This document shows positions 21,582 to 32,886 of a DNA stretch of 64,000 nucleotides, one piece after another (within the stretch, counting starts at the first letter, position 1; each line of letters begins with the position of its first letter). The stretch comes from Curvularia sp. ZM96. Lineage: Eukaryota; Ascomycota; Dothideomycetes; Pleosporales; Pleosporaceae. The position numbers and the translations under genes were made by a program. A model generated the notes under the pieces. The model did not search any database, was not told the DNA's origin, and saw nothing but the letters and a program-made list of their open reading frames with translations. The DNA lies in NCBI GenBank assembly GCA_022457065.1, contig JAJGBQ010000005.1, positions 1 through 64,000 on the forward strand, in the 5' to 3' direction.

Positions 21582-23425
21582 ACGTACCTCACGGGTTCGT
21601 GAGCCACACGGGTTCGTGAGACACTTTTGCCAAGCCCCCACCAATATACCTACCCCATCTAATGCCACCCTAACTATATTAGATAGAGCCTTTAAATAAG
21701 TATTAAATTTAGCTTATCTTTTAAGCTCTTAAACAAAACGCGAATCTCTCTTTACGACGCGCTGTAGCTATCTATAACGTTAATCGATCTACACTAAGCT
21801 AACGACGCGTAGGATAGACTCTATAGGCAGATTACTAGTCTAAATTAAAGAATCTAACTAAGCTTAAGAAGAACGTAATTATTAAGTATATACTTAAGCT
21901 TATTACGCGCGGATTTCCCTCTAGACTCGTAGACGTCGCTAATATAGCCAATTCCTTACGCGCTAAGCGTAATTTAGACTAGGTTAGATAAAACTAGCCT
22001 AGCACGTTCGTTAAACGTCGATCTAAGCTTATAACGCGGTTTAATCGTAAGTACGACTACAAGAGAGCTCTCTACGAGGATTCTAGAACTATCTAAGCCT
22101 AGTTTAATCTAGTAGCCCGCATAAAAGCTAAGTATAGTATTATAAACGACGATACATATAACTTTAACGAGATAGGCTTTATAATAGACTAGATTACCCC
22201 TAGAGCTATTATTACAGCTTTAGAGAGACGTAGATAGCTAAAGTCTATTTAGCTAGATAATAGAGAGTAGGCGACGGTTATCTAGAGCATTAATGCGACT
22301 AGGTAGACAATTCCACCCTTTATTATACTTAAGGCGCGCCACTACCTCTTAAGCTAGTACAAAGATAGCAATATACTCTAGAACTAGATTATTAGGGTCT
22401 CTAAGAATAGCTAGATAACTAATAAGCTTAGTCTTACGTAGATAAAGCACTTTAATAAGTATATAAAGACGAAGAAGATTAGTATCTACTACCTACTTAT
22501 TATTAATAGCTATAAGAGCTATAACTCGCTAGATTTCTAAAAATACTATAAAGATTATAGTATTATTACTATTTACATGCCTCTATACTCGTCTCACCTC
22601 TTATAGCCTCTTAATATAGGCTATTTTACCCCTTTAAAGTAGACCTATAGACGCTAAGTCGAAGCGCTTATACGTAGCTAGATTAACTATATTATAAAAT
22701 AAAAGTTCCTATCTTACTTTAAACGCGCTTTTAACACCTTATTTACTTCTAGTAATATTTAAAGAGGTTTTTAAAGCGCTAGATTAGTCTTATTTAACCT
22801 AGAACGGGTTATATTAGCTCTTAACGTCTAGTTACGCACTCTATCACCCCTACCTATTAATAACTAGCCTTAGGTGTCGCAAACCTCTAGTAATACCCTA
22901 GAATTAGAGTCGCAATTAACGCTAGTAAAGTAGAGAATTTAAAAGCATATAGATAGCTCGCTAACGTCTATTATAGAGGCCTTTAAGAAGGTCTTAAAAG
23001 GAGTAGCTATTATTACGCATAAGTTAGTATTAGCGCAAAAGGAGATCGCTAAGCTTAAGACAGTAAATAAGGCCGTAACGCGACGAAAATCGCATAAAAG
23101 AAAGCAGGTTTAGACAGAGAGGACCTTAACAGTTAAAGATAGAGCGCGCTTATCCGCTCTTCAAGACTTTAGAGCGCGTAGTAATAGGAAGAAGTTAAAG
23201 AAGTAGAAACACGCTAAAGTAGGTAAACTATCTTAAAGGCGGTATAGACGGTATAATATAACTAGGCATAACGCGCGAATATGTAAGTAAGCTATAGAAG
23301 TAGACTCTAAATAATATCTTATATTATATTATACTATACAGGTCTAAAGTAGGCTGTTTTAGGCCATAATATAGTAGTTTTAGTGGGGGCTTGGCAAAAG
23401 TGTCTCACGAACCCGTGAGGTACGT
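21582..23425 (+). mobile_element. RIP-degraded pogo-class transposon, 1,844 bp
   Basis: The inverted ends ACGTACCTCACGGGTTCGTG (left, 21582) and its complement (right end 23425) are flanked by TA at 21580-21581 and 23426-23427. The right TIR is 43 bp; the left is 60 bp because a 17-bp stretch is duplicated inside it. Between them lies a plus-strand transposase ruined by stops but recognisable by NVNRSTLSQRR-, NDDTYNFNEIGF-, YSSHLLQPLNIGYF- and RHNARICK-like remnants, parallel to the intact element at 17438. A different TIR sequence means a different family of the same class. Confidence 0.88.
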
Positions 23426-23427
23426 TA

Positions 23428-23952
23428 AATAGGATATTCGAAGTCCTCTTTAGGCTCTAGGCTATACTTTGTAGATATTTAAACTTAAGTAGATAAATAC
23501 TTAAAACCTTCTAATAGTTAAGTTGTTCTTTAGTACTTTTTACGCATCTAAAGATAGGCATGTAATTAAGATTAAGAAACTAAAATTATAGAATCCTAGA
23601 AGAGTAAAAAACAGAATAGAGACGGGAGTTAAAAGATATAGAGGTGGGGTTAGGTCTCTACGATCTAACAGTTAGTGTAATATCTGTGACGTCATGCTAG
23701 GCACCAGCCTCGGACCCAATTCATCGCTGACAGGTTGAGTCAAGTGATCGAGAGGCCTACTTTTGACATATTTCTTTATACAGTTAGGGTATGACATTAG
23801 AAAAGCACTTTAGACTACACGTGGATAAAGGTTAGAGAATATGGCCCCCAACCCTCAGCTTCTCGACCTTGCCCTCTGCTGTCTTAAATTTTTGCAACCT
23901 ATAGTAGTGCAATCTTAGTCTCTTACTACAACACTATATTAAATAGTTTCAT
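23428..23952. other. Intergenic, no gene seen
   Basis: A stretch of about 525 bp with no supportable coding region. It is the boundary between repeat-dense subtelomere and genic DNA. Confidence 0.5.
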
Positions 23953-24819
23953 ATGTCGTCTCAAAACTACGGAGTTGAACTCTACCTTGAGTTCAACTTC
24001 TGTCCACCAGCCACTCTCTCAATCTCTAACCCCTCGGCATCACCTTTGAAGCTGATCGCCACCATCTACCAAACCTCCTCGGTCTTCCCAGATAGACCCG
24101 TTACTATTTTGACCAAGTACTCATGTCTCGACACTACGCCTCGTGAGGATGCGTTCCGCAAGGGCGATATGCACTCACCGGAACTCGCATTTTCTTCTAC
24201 CCAACAAGTAGATGGCTCGGCAAAAGTGCTTAACCTCCGACCCACAAAGCGCATTACGTTCCACCGGATATCAGGCGACCCAGATCTTGCCAAACGCCCT
24301 GAGGATCCCGATACCCCTGGATTCACTTTCATCACAATTCCTCCGGTAGGAAAAGGGTCTGTACAAGTTGCGTGGGAGCTCTCTGCTGAACGGCTTATGT
24401 CGAGTCTCGGCGACGACTCAATGTCGCTCCAAGAAAAGCTTGAACATTTTCTACGAGTCGGCGACACCTACCATGTCTGGCCCGGCGATCTTTCGATTCG
24501 ATGGTGGTCATTTGGCTCTTTGGAAGACCCGGAAGCCTTGAAAGGCAAGAAAATCTCGCGCTTCAGCTTTTCTGACGATCTGGGGTTAGATAGGGAAAAG
24601 GGAGCAGATGAAAGCGAAGAGGTTGTTAGTAAGATGCAGGATCTTATTGATTTGCATAACGTGAACAAGTTGTCTTCGAGAAGCGCCGTGGAAGGAGAAG
24701 AGAAGCCGGATATTAAGAAGATGAGGGAAGAAGGGTGGGTTTTCGGAGAACCGCCAGGGCTGTTGAAGATGTTCGCGCAAGACGAAGACAAAGTAGCGAC
24801 CTTCAAGATCGTAGAGTAA
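23953..24819 (+). CDS. Conserved-type hypothetical protein, 288 aa
   Basis: Single-exon gene with an ATG at 23953. No signal peptide, membrane segment or motif that I recognise. The first 150 residues look like alternating beta strands (YGVELYLEFNFCPP, LKLIATIYQTS, PVTILTKYSCL, RITFHRISGD, FTFITIPPVGKGSVQVAWEL), suggesting a beta-sandwich. The rest is helical and acidic, with a W-rich patch (YHVWPGDLSIRWWSFG). It is the first intact gene inside the repeats, and its codon use is normal and not RIP-like. Function unknown. Confidence 0.75.
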   Translation: MSSQNYGVELYLEFNFCPPATLSISNPSASPLKLIATIYQTSSVFPDRPVTILTKYSCLDTTPREDAFRKGDMHSPELAFSSTQQVDGSAKVLNLRPTKRITFHRISGDPDLAKRPEDPDTPGFTFITIPPVGKGSVQVAWELSAERLMSSLGDDSMSLQEKLEHFLRVGDTYHVWPGDLSIRWWSFGSLEDPEALKGKKISRFSFSDDLGLDREKGADESEEVVSKMQDLIDLHNVNKLSSRSAVEGEEKPDIKKMREEGWVFGEPPGLLKMFAQDEDKVATFKIVE

Positions 24820-25149
24820 GGCAGTTGGCTCGTTAGGCAAGTCTGTGAACAGTGCATTAAGACAACATACCTAAGCTATGCATACTTCGTTCTCAATTAC
24901 GCGCTGCTTGAGATTGAATTTGCGGAAGAGTGATAGTTTATTCTAGGCACCAGCAGACGATACCATCTTTTTGGCTTGCAGTGCTTTTCTAATCTAGATT
25001 CTTTTATTTTAAGGCTGTACACACTGCCCGGCTCCCTATTGAGACAAGATATGTAAGAGTAAGCGAAAGAGAGCACCTTCTAACAAATTATTTTGCTACA
25101 GCTGCGCTACTTTCGCCTAAAGTAGCCTTATATAAGGATTTATCTCGCC

Positions 25150-25307
25150 TAGGCTGTGCGTATTACTCTTCTAAGCTTACTAATAATTCTTTTTACAATG
25201 TGTACGCATCTATTCTCTACTAGTTATAATGTACCCGCATGTCTTACACTCTAGCCTAGTTAGCAGCTTCCTAGGCTCTTCTATCGCTTCTACAGGCTCG
25301 TTTAGCA
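25150..25307 (-). pseudogene. Relic of the helicase zinc-finger (DUF3505/OrsD-like) region
   Basis: On the minus strand the stretch reads LNEPVEAIEEP, then LECKTCGYI, then MRTHCKKN with TAG and TAA stops. It aligns with the EPVEELGTPL...CKSCEF...MHLKK region of the telomere-linked helicase at 8330-8430, including the downstream GCTTGCT-like end. It is a heavily C-to-T mutated fragment about 5 kb inward of the last helicase copy. Confidence 0.7.
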
Positions 25308-25962
25308 GTCACAGGAGCTCTTTCAGTCCTTCGAGGATACAATTCTATCTTACAACTCAACCAAACTCGGCATGCAGGTCAACATAATCAAGTCAAGCTA
25401 CGTTGACTATGGCAAGTATTTTGCCAACAAGACAGAGACCAATGCAGGCGTGGGTGGCATTTCGGCGCTCTCATCCCAATTCCTTGACATCAACGCCCTA
25501 AGTGATGATAAGAAGCGACTGTGCACCGCTATGGATGTCATGGGCGGCGAGCCGGGTAAACCTGTCTATCACACGCTCGTGCACCACGGCCTCGAAACCA
25601 CACACAGCCTGTAGGTCAACGACTCGGCCGTTAAGCCCGGCTGGTACCGCCCTGTTTTGCTTGACATCTTCGAGCGCGATGTAGTCGACTTCAGCTACAC
25701 CAACAACATCGAGCCGTTCACCTACATTCGTTCAAAGGCGGAATCTGTCTACCGCAATCTTGCGCCCTCAGTGGGCACATACATGAACGAGGCTGACTGG
25801 GGTAGTGTGCACTGGAAAGAAGACTTCTACTGCGTGCACTTTGACCGCCTTAGCATGGTGAAGGAAAAGTACGATCCTTATGGTGTTTTCTATTGCATTA
25901 CCTATGTCGGAAACGAGAACTGGGTGGTGAAGGAGGATGGCACTTTGTGTAAGAGGACCTGA
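25308..25962 (+). pseudogene. C-terminal fragment of a berberine-bridge-type FAD oxidoreductase
   Basis: The frame encodes the substrate-domain end and BBE domain of secreted FAD-linked oxidoreductases (VAO/GlcD-type fold). The diagnostic part is YMNEADWGSVHWKEDFYC followed by FDRLSMVKEKYDPYGVFYC. The FAD-binding N-terminal half is absent, because the sequence begins abruptly at the helicase relic, and a TAG at 25612-25614 interrupts the frame (CAG to TAG would explain it). Non-functional remnant; the original substrate cannot be told. Confidence 0.85.
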
Positions 25963-26312
25963 ACAGTATTGTATTTTTTAGAATCAGTGGTATATGCACA
26001 ATCTTTAATAGGACAGTATCTGTATGCTCATCAAAGCTTTGCCGTCTCATTCGCTCTTACACTTTTAGAAGGAAGAAATATACTGATGTTCACCCCGACT
26101 CTACTGTAGTTTTCTTGGACATACTGAAAAGCATTAGTGTCACTTATTCGTAGCACGATGCTCAGCGAAAGCGAAGTCTTTTTGGAGCAGGTTATAGGTC
26201 ACAATCTATCTATACAAGGCAAAATTGTATGGCTAACACTAGAGATTGGAATTGTTGCCCAGTCGAGGCTTTGAGAGAACACTGTGATGCGGTTCGCCTT
26301 GGGGAGCAAAGA

Positions 26313-27283
26313 TCATGGGGTGAATTTACTTGCCTTAGTCAACCCGCCGTCAACCACCAGTTCAGTCGATTTTACGAAAGAGCTGGCATCACTGGCCAGA
26401 AAGACTGCTGTGCTCGCCACCTCCAGCGGCGCACCCCAACGTCCCTGTGGGAGATGTACTTCTCTCCGTAATCTCTGGATTGTTTGCCCCTTTGCGGGCT
26501 CAAAAACGCTGGCAGATGAGCCTTTGCTATCGTCTTCGCCTTCCAGGAAGTCTTGTAGCATGGGGTTATCCAGGGGTCCCGGACACAACGAGTTGAAGCG
26601 GAAGCCTTCTCGCGCATGGACTATGCCCAACTCTCTAGTCATGGCGATGACGGCGCCTTTGCTGGCGGTATACGCTAGCTGCGACGTTGCGCTACCAATG
26701 AGCCCTGCCACGGAGATCAGGTTGATGACGCTACCGCTCTGCTTGCGGAATCGGCGCATGCTCAAAACCGCATGCTTGCAGCCCAGCCATGTAACGAGGA
26801 CGTTGATCTTGTGCGTCAACTCCCATGCACGAGCCGTCACTGTCACAGCATCTCCATCAAGATCTGTAGGGAAGACGCCGGCGTTGTTGACCATGATGTC
26901 TAGGCCGCCATGCTCGTCGAGTTTGGTAAGTAACCCCACCACTTGCTCGTCTACGGAGACGTCGCAGACTTGATATAGGAAGCACGTAGCGGAACATGAT
27001 GGTTTGGAATCCAGGACTCTCTGAAGCCGGTCCAGTGCTTCTATGGAAATGTCGGACAGGACAACGGCATTAGCACCAGCTTCCGCAAAGCTTATTGCTA
27101 TTTGTGTGCTGATGGCCCTGCGCATAGCTTTCAGTTGTGGTTCAGCGGCGTTTCACTGATTGCCGCCTTGTGGAGTATAGCTTTATAGTACTATCATCAC
27201 ACTGAGTTGTAAAGGAAGGATACGCACCCTCCGGCCCCAGTGATGGCCTCGTTTTTGCCCTTCAGAGAGAACATGCTGCTCAT
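26313..27283 (-). CDS. Short-chain dehydrogenase/reductase (SDR), two exons, possibly damaged
   Basis: NAD(P)-dependent oxidoreductase of the classical SDR family. Exon 1 (27283-27228) encodes MSSMFSLKGKNEAITGAGG. A GTGCGT donor and CAG acceptor (intron 27227-27118) lead to exon 2, which encodes IMVNNAGVF (NNAG), a serine-containing SVAGLIGS strand, YTASKGA (YxxxK), a PGPL turn and the C-terminal FVKSTELVVDGGL. With this splice the glycine-rich cofactor loop reads TGAGGAIS instead of the usual TGxxxGIGxAI, four residues short. Either the gene is impaired or another splice is used. It ends about 1.5 kb from the next SDR gene, also on the minus strand. Substrate unknown. Confidence 0.75.
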
Positions 27284-27788
27284 TCTGGTCTGATAACTGC
27301 AGTATACAAAAGATAGATCGTGCGCTGATGTGTGATAGTAACTTTTCACACAACAGGCCTTGCGATGAGCCGCACAGGCGCACAACGAAGTTTGCCATGA
27401 ACATGCATTCCGCACTCTACCTAGTCAAATGCATCCGACCATCCATGTCTAGGGTTTGGCAACTTGACAGGGTTATGCATAGGTCGCATGAGTGACGGAG
27501 AGCATCACGCTATGTGTGGTGAGATGTGGTAAGCGGACCGCTGAGAATGCGCAGCTTAATTGTTGGCCTAGTCATTTCACTACTTCGTAGATCACCAGGT
27601 AACGGAAAGTATATGCAGAGACTTAGCATAGTATCATTTGAAACATAGCAAGCATAGATGTACACATAGTAGTGTAACCTTTCATTCTCTGACGGCTGAC
27701 GGCTGTCACCTATTGAGCTCTTGGCACTCTTCTCTACACTGAATGGGTGCGCATGGCGCGCAAACGCTCAAACCCCACAAACAATAAC

Positions 27789-28589
27789 TCACCACGGTAG
27801 GGTCTTACCTTCGTAAGTGAGGAATTGCCCCGACTGCTCCGCCGTCGCCTCTTCAATGATTTTGAGCATGCCGGAAACGCTCTCCTCGAGCGTAGTCGGG
27901 GGCTTCTCGATGTTGTAGTCAATCGCCTTGAGCGCCGACTGCCACTGATCGACGACGTATTGCCCCGCACGCGTCTGTACCCATCCCGGATGCAGGGGAA
28001 TGGCGATTAGACGCGTGTTGCCCTTTTTGTTGTTGAATTCGAGATGGATGGAGCGCGCTAGCCAGTTCTGTGCCGCTCGGCTTGGGCCGTAGGCGCCGCC
28101 GCCAAACGGATCCATGTCGGCGATGCTCCCAACCGAGGAGGTGACCCAGATGAGCTTGGGTGTCGCTTTGGCTTGTAGCAGATACGACTTCAGGCCCTGG
28201 AAGACGAGCAGAGGCGCAATAGTGTTGGTTTCGAAAGCTGCGCGAAGGTCCTCGGCTGTGGTTTGGCTTGGCTGGACCATTGGCTGTGCCCCTCCAGCGT
28301 TGAGCACCAGAACGTCAATATGGGAGATGTTCAGCTTTGCGAATGTACTCTCCACCTGCGTCGGAGCGATGGCCGTGGAGAAGTCGTATTGTATGATCTC
28401 AAGCTTGCTGCCAGTTCCTTTAGTGATGTTCTTGACCTCTTCTTCAAGCGATTGTTTGGCTTGCTCGCTACGGACCGTGGCGACCACCGTGTGCTGGGGA
28501 CGCGCAAGGAGTGACTGCACAAGGCCAAGACCAAGGCCTCGATTGGCACCGGTGACGACGTATACTTTATTTTCTGTGGTGGCCGCCAT
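27789..28589 (-). CDS. SDR oxidoreductase, norsolorinic-acid-ketoreductase-like, 266 aa
   Basis: Single-exon SDR. The ATG at 28589 is chosen over an upstream frame extension because it has a good Kozak context (CACCCATGG) and puts the cofactor motif TGANRGLGLGL at the usual N-terminal position. Further motifs are VLVLNAGG, WVTSSVGSI and PGWVQT. The catalytic YxxxK position reads YGPSR, with arginine in place of lysine, which is unusual and may alter or abolish activity. The family resembles fungal NOR1/AflE-type and related carbonyl reductases. No polyketide synthase lies in the window, so a secondary-metabolite role is only a possibility. Confidence 0.85.
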   Translation of the reverse strand: MAATTENKVYVVTGANRGLGLGLVQSLLARPQHTVVATVRSEQAKQSLEEEVKNITKGTGSKLEIIQYDFSTAIAPTQVESTFAKLNISHIDVLVLNAGGAQPMVQPSQTTAEDLRAAFETNTIAPLLVFQGLKSYLLQAKATPKLIWVTSSVGSIADMDPFGGGAYGPSRAAQNWLARSIHLEFNNKKGNTRLIAIPLHPGWVQTRAGQYVVDQWQSALKAIDYNIEKPPTTLEESVSGMLKIIEEATAEQSGQFLTYEGKTLPW

Positions 28590-28669
28590 GGGTGAAACTG
28601 GTGTGACGTGAAAGTGGGTGCTAGTAAGAGAGTGAGTAGGGAGGAATACTGAGGGGGTCTGCTGCACAG

Positions 28670-29150
28670 GCGGAGGTTTCCAGGCTTTATATACTTTGAT
28701 CCTGATGCCTGCAGATAAACCCGCACAACAGCTCCCTCACCTAATGATGAGCGCGTCGCGCGAATTGCGACACGTTACCTGCCTATCTAGTCCGAGTATC
28801 ATCTTTCATGGACGCTCATCGAAGGTTAGCGAAGCTGATCGACGTCACTCAATGTGAGTACTCCGGCACTTATGCAGCTCCTTCTGAGCTTCAAAATTCA
28901 GATTACAGGAGGAATACTCGGCACCCGAGCTTATACAAGTGGTCCAAGTGTTGAAGCACATATCTACACCCTCGAATAGCGCAGACATGATCCCAGTCTA
29001 GTCATTCGATGAGAACGAGTGCAGTTAATGACTTTTTTACCATTCGTTGAAATATGCTACGCTAGAAGATCAATTGTAACCGAGTTTGCTATCCATTCTC
29101 TTCCCTCACATCCGTCTTATTTTCGCTCAGCTTCACCTTCCCTTGGATCA
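28670..29150. other. Intergenic, no gene seen
   Basis: No coding region or repeat that I can support between the SDR gene and the MFS relic. Confidence 0.5.
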
Positions 29151-29156
29151 CGTCTA

Positions 29157-29890
29157 TCAGTCCTTTGATGAGACATCCTTCTCATTCTTGCTTTCACTTC
29201 CCCCTGTTTCCGTCATGCGCCCCATACTTTCATCCTTCTTTTCTTTGGTCTCGAGCAAGCGCCAGGGGACAAAGGGCCAGGCCAAGACGGACAGCGTGCA
29301 CAACGCTGCCGCTATCAGGAATACTTTCCGCAAACCCGAGTTGTAGACGTCCAAAGCTGTTGCCAGATCATCTGGCGAGACAACATCTCGCAGCGAGCGA
29401 AAGTCGTTTATCAATGTATCACGCGACACTCCGGAAAACTAGCCCTCAAGTTTCAGAACCTCGCCAAGCAAGACAGCTTGCGCGATACTAATGAAAATGG
29501 AGCCTCCGAGGATGTTGCCCAAGAGCACGGCGGATGTATCGTATCCAACGTCTGCTGCTCCCACTGATGCTTGGGCGTTGACAAGAGATTGCTGAATCCC
29601 GATACCGTAGCCGGCGCCTAATATCACTTGGTATCCGATCCATTGGGCCCTGAAGCTGCCCGGATGTAGCGAGGACAACAAACCAGCGCCAATGGCTGAC
29701 AGTGTTGTGTCTGAAAAGACAAAGGGAGGTAGATATCCAACGACTGGAACTAGTGCTGCCGCTGCAGTCGCAATTGAAACTTCGGTTAGAAATGTCGCCG
29801 GCGTCTGAACTCTCAATGAAGCATACACTGCAGCAACAGATAAAATTTGAGAGAGGAGAGCATCCCGAACGTAGACGATAAAAGGCTTGT
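29157..29890 (-). pseudogene. C-terminal remnant of an MFS (DHA2-type) efflux transporter
   Basis: One frame, broken by a TAG (29439-29441), encodes the last four or so membrane helices of a 14-TM drug-exporter-type MFS protein. Recognisable parts are ALVPVVGYLPPF, GAGLLSSLHPGS, WIGYQVILGAGYGIGIQQSL, the NILGGSIFISIAQA helix and a final helix FLIAAALCTLSVLAWPFVPW with a charged cytoplasmic tail. There is no ATG and no N-terminal half. In this family the motif region GYGIGIQQSL marks substrate-path helix 11. Non-functional. Confidence 0.8.
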
Positions 29891-30413
29891 CTTCATGATA
29901 GGGCTACTATGGTTGCACTACATGGGGTCAAGTCGTGTACGCGCCTAAAACGCGTTCTATAGGGGAGATGTTCCAGCGCTTTATTATTCTTGCGGATCAC
30001 AAAGACGCGTCCTATAGAGGATGAATCGCGCTATGCCATTGGCAGAAGAACCAGGGCTGTCCGCGTCGGCATCTTATATCAGGATAGGGGACTCATATGA
30101 TTAAGGTTGAGAATTTCTAGGGTTAAAGTGCTCACATCTAGCACATACTGCTCCCTCAATTGTATGCTCCTATCCTAATCCTGTCGAGTGTAGAGCACAA
30201 TTCCAACGCGGCCTACGTTGCCTTTAAGCAGCTTGGCGAGAATAGACATGATGACGTCATTAATATAGTCGCATAGTTTGGAGCTGTGTGATCGATATAC
30301 CTCTACAAATCGACTCTCTTCCCGTTGAAACATGGCACAGGAGTTAAGCGCCAAATTTCATTATTGCATAGGCGCTTGAAGTACGTTTCGCACGCCTACG
30401 TCCTAATTCCGCT
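29891..30413. other. Intergenic, no gene seen
   Basis: No supportable gene. ACGCGTTCTATAGG at about 29949 and ACGCGTCCTATAGAGG at about 30004 form a short imperfect direct repeat. Confidence 0.45.
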
Positions 30414-30957
30414 CTAGTATCCAGTCTCATCGCTGTCATCATCACTATAGAAGGCCTTTTCCCGCATTTGGAGAGCTTCATTCTCCTCCTCAATCGTGTC
30501 TGCCATGGTCTGCAACAACTTTGCATCATCAGGGTCGTGTACGTAGACGCGCTTCGTTTCCTCTAAAGCTTCCGTGGCTTTCTTAAGCCAATATCGTGTT
30601 GCTGCCAAGTTTTCCTCATGTTCGTTCTCCTCATCAGCCGCGCTTAGAACCATGCAAGCTTTCAAGCAGTAATATGGCGACAGGTTCTCAGTATTTAGGA
30701 ATGTGCGCATAGTTCCGCCAACCTGGCCGGTGACGCTCCCACAAAGGGCCTATGCAACGTTAGATGTGGTGGTAATAGATGTCAACATAAAACTCGCCTT
30801 CTGGAAATCGGCCTCGAACAGATCCATCGCATCTCTGATTGTCGTCATTGAGTTGTTGCCCTGGTGCAGTGAATCGGGCCGCTGGAAATGCCAAATTTGG
30901 GTTCACAACCTGCAGAAGGTGGGGTCCTGTTTCAACTACCGACGCCAAGGACCCCAT
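30414..30957 (-). pseudogene. Small helical hypothetical protein, interrupted by a stop
   Basis: The 3' part (30710-30414) encodes an acidic helical protein ending YSDDDSDETGY. The same frame extends upstream through ALCGSVTGQVGG, then a TAG near 30750, then NSMTTIRDAMDLFEADFQKA. A possible first exon starts at ATG 30957 (MGSLAS) with an intron from GTAGTT to TTCCAG. CAG to TAG would restore Gln. The protein family is not recognised. Either this is a recently broken gene or the downstream ORF is used alone. Confidence 0.5.
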
Positions 30958-31388
30958 TGTGGTACATCAAGTTTGTACTACATGTACAGATGCAGTGTCA
31001 TCCATGTAATTACTGCACGTGGTCTGTCATAATCATAAACCAGGTAAATTCATATACTGTCTTCATTGAGCGGTGTATTATAAGTAAAGAAAGAGACTTT
31101 AAAGTTTTAAAGAAAAGGACTCACAGGTCCGTGTATCTAGATTAGACGTATTAGGTAGAACAATGAAAGGGACTCTATTTTTTCGAATAATAGAGTTAGT
31201 ATAAACCATGCCCATTAGATTACGGTAGATTCATACGATTCAGTGTAGAGTAACCGACCTTATTGAGTAGCTAACTTGACAGCGCCGTTATCAGAAACGC
31301 CTGAACACAAAGCTAGAACGAACTGATTAGAAACTTCGCGCGAACACTCGAAATTATCGATCATACCTGTCTGTCTAGCACTTGATAG

Positions 31389-32386
31389 CTAAGATTCTAG
31401 GGAAGGATTTGCATTCCCCAAAGCATCCGCACAATCTACACGTGTACGATTTCTCTTGTCATATTCCTCACTCTCCCATGCCTTCCTTCTTTCCATCACC
31501 TCTCCTAGAAGCTTCCGACATTTTGCGCGCCGAAATCTCTGCAATTCTGGCCAATGACATTGGAGGTAGGCTTCTCTGGCGTCCTATATTGTATGTGTTA
31601 GAAACATTTGTTTTAGCAAACTTGAGATTAGAGCGCTGTATTAACTTACCTCTGCCCATCTCTGAAATCCATTGGTGTGACCATGCGCTGGCCAGATTTC
31701 CCAAACACCGAGATAAGGATTGAGTGGCATAGGTAACAAGTTGAGTGATTTAAGATCTTCGTATAACCCGTTGAAATACGTGGTGGCAGGTACTGGCCTC
31801 ATACTACGCCACTGTTCATTTTCTGGTACCTCTTCATCGGGTCTATTCATAAATCCGTCATACGCAGTGAGTTCACCTATGAAAAAAGGAGTTAGCGATG
31901 AGATAATAAAAATCTAGCTCAGTATTCCATTGCAGACTCACCATTGTTCGTATCCAACAACCACCATGTTCCATACGGATCTCCTTGCAGCGGATGCGAC
32001 AATGGAACAAGGCCTTCTGGAATTCTTTCTTCTGGTATTGGCCACATTTCCGCCCAACTCGGATCGTCGAGCAGATACCTATCGTCTTCATACTGATTAA
32101 AAACATAGTGAGAAAAAACTAGCGTCTGCGTCCCCTGGAGCACTGGTCTATCCACGCTACACACAACTGGTACATGTCGAATGAAATCGATCGCTCTATC
32201 GTTAAGGCCCAGGCGATGCAATTTCTCAATAGGAATATCATCGTCTGTTCGCCCTCCCTCTGGCGCATACGCGATATCTTTTAGCTTGATTGCCACCATT
32301 TTAGAAAGAAGCTCGTAGTAACGCGTAATACTTGCGATGATGGCATCGCGGTCGTATTCTGGCACTATAGGTGCCTTGGCGGACAT
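31389..32386 (-). CDS. Hypothetical protein, three exons, 288 aa
   Basis: Exons 32386-31942, 31876-31650 and 31583-31389 join in frame. Both introns (65 and 66 nt) have clean GTGAGT/GTAAGT donors and ATAG acceptors. The protein is rich in Trp, Pro and acidic residues (WAEMWPIPEERIPEGLVPLS, GDPYGTWWLLDTNNGE, LNPYLGVWEIWPAHG) and ends in a basic helix. No signal peptide or membrane segment. The WWLLDTNNG-type strand recalls SMI1/KNR4-like proteins, but I cannot support that assignment. Function unknown. The intact splicing suggests a real gene. Confidence 0.75.
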
Positions 32387-32886
32387 GATGGCAACAGGTT
32401 AAGATAGTAGGAAGGGTTGTTGTTAGAATTGAGCTAGGAAGTCTATATGAGAGAAATTCGGTTAGCTTAGGCGTCGCTTAATAGGATTTTACCTCGGCCG
32501 AAGATTACTTGGCCTTCTCGCTTGCTACCTAGGGGCCTAACCTGGCGCTCGGGGCCCAATGCTGGATAAATTGCTCTAGCATGCATGCACAGGCACTATT
32601 GGCAATCTACTACACGCGAGGTGAATGTACTGTCCTTGCGTATCCTATGTTGCGGTCTATGGCAAACGATGCAGCCGCCAACGGCGAACAGTGAACGCTC
32701 GCAATGGGACATTTCGGACAATACAGACTCGTCAGTAGACCCAGCACGACATTACAGTCTTAGGTGGTGATCATCACGTGGACGCTTTTGACATACTCAA
32801 TGAATTATTAACAGTCTTAAAAATGGAGCTACAAAACGTACAAAAGAAACCTCAGGGTCAATCCATAGTCTTAGCTGTCCAGTAGT
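32387..32886. other. Intergenic, no gene seen
   Basis: Shared space between the 5' end of the three-exon hypothetical gene and the 3' end of the chitinase relic. No element recognised. Confidence 0.4.
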
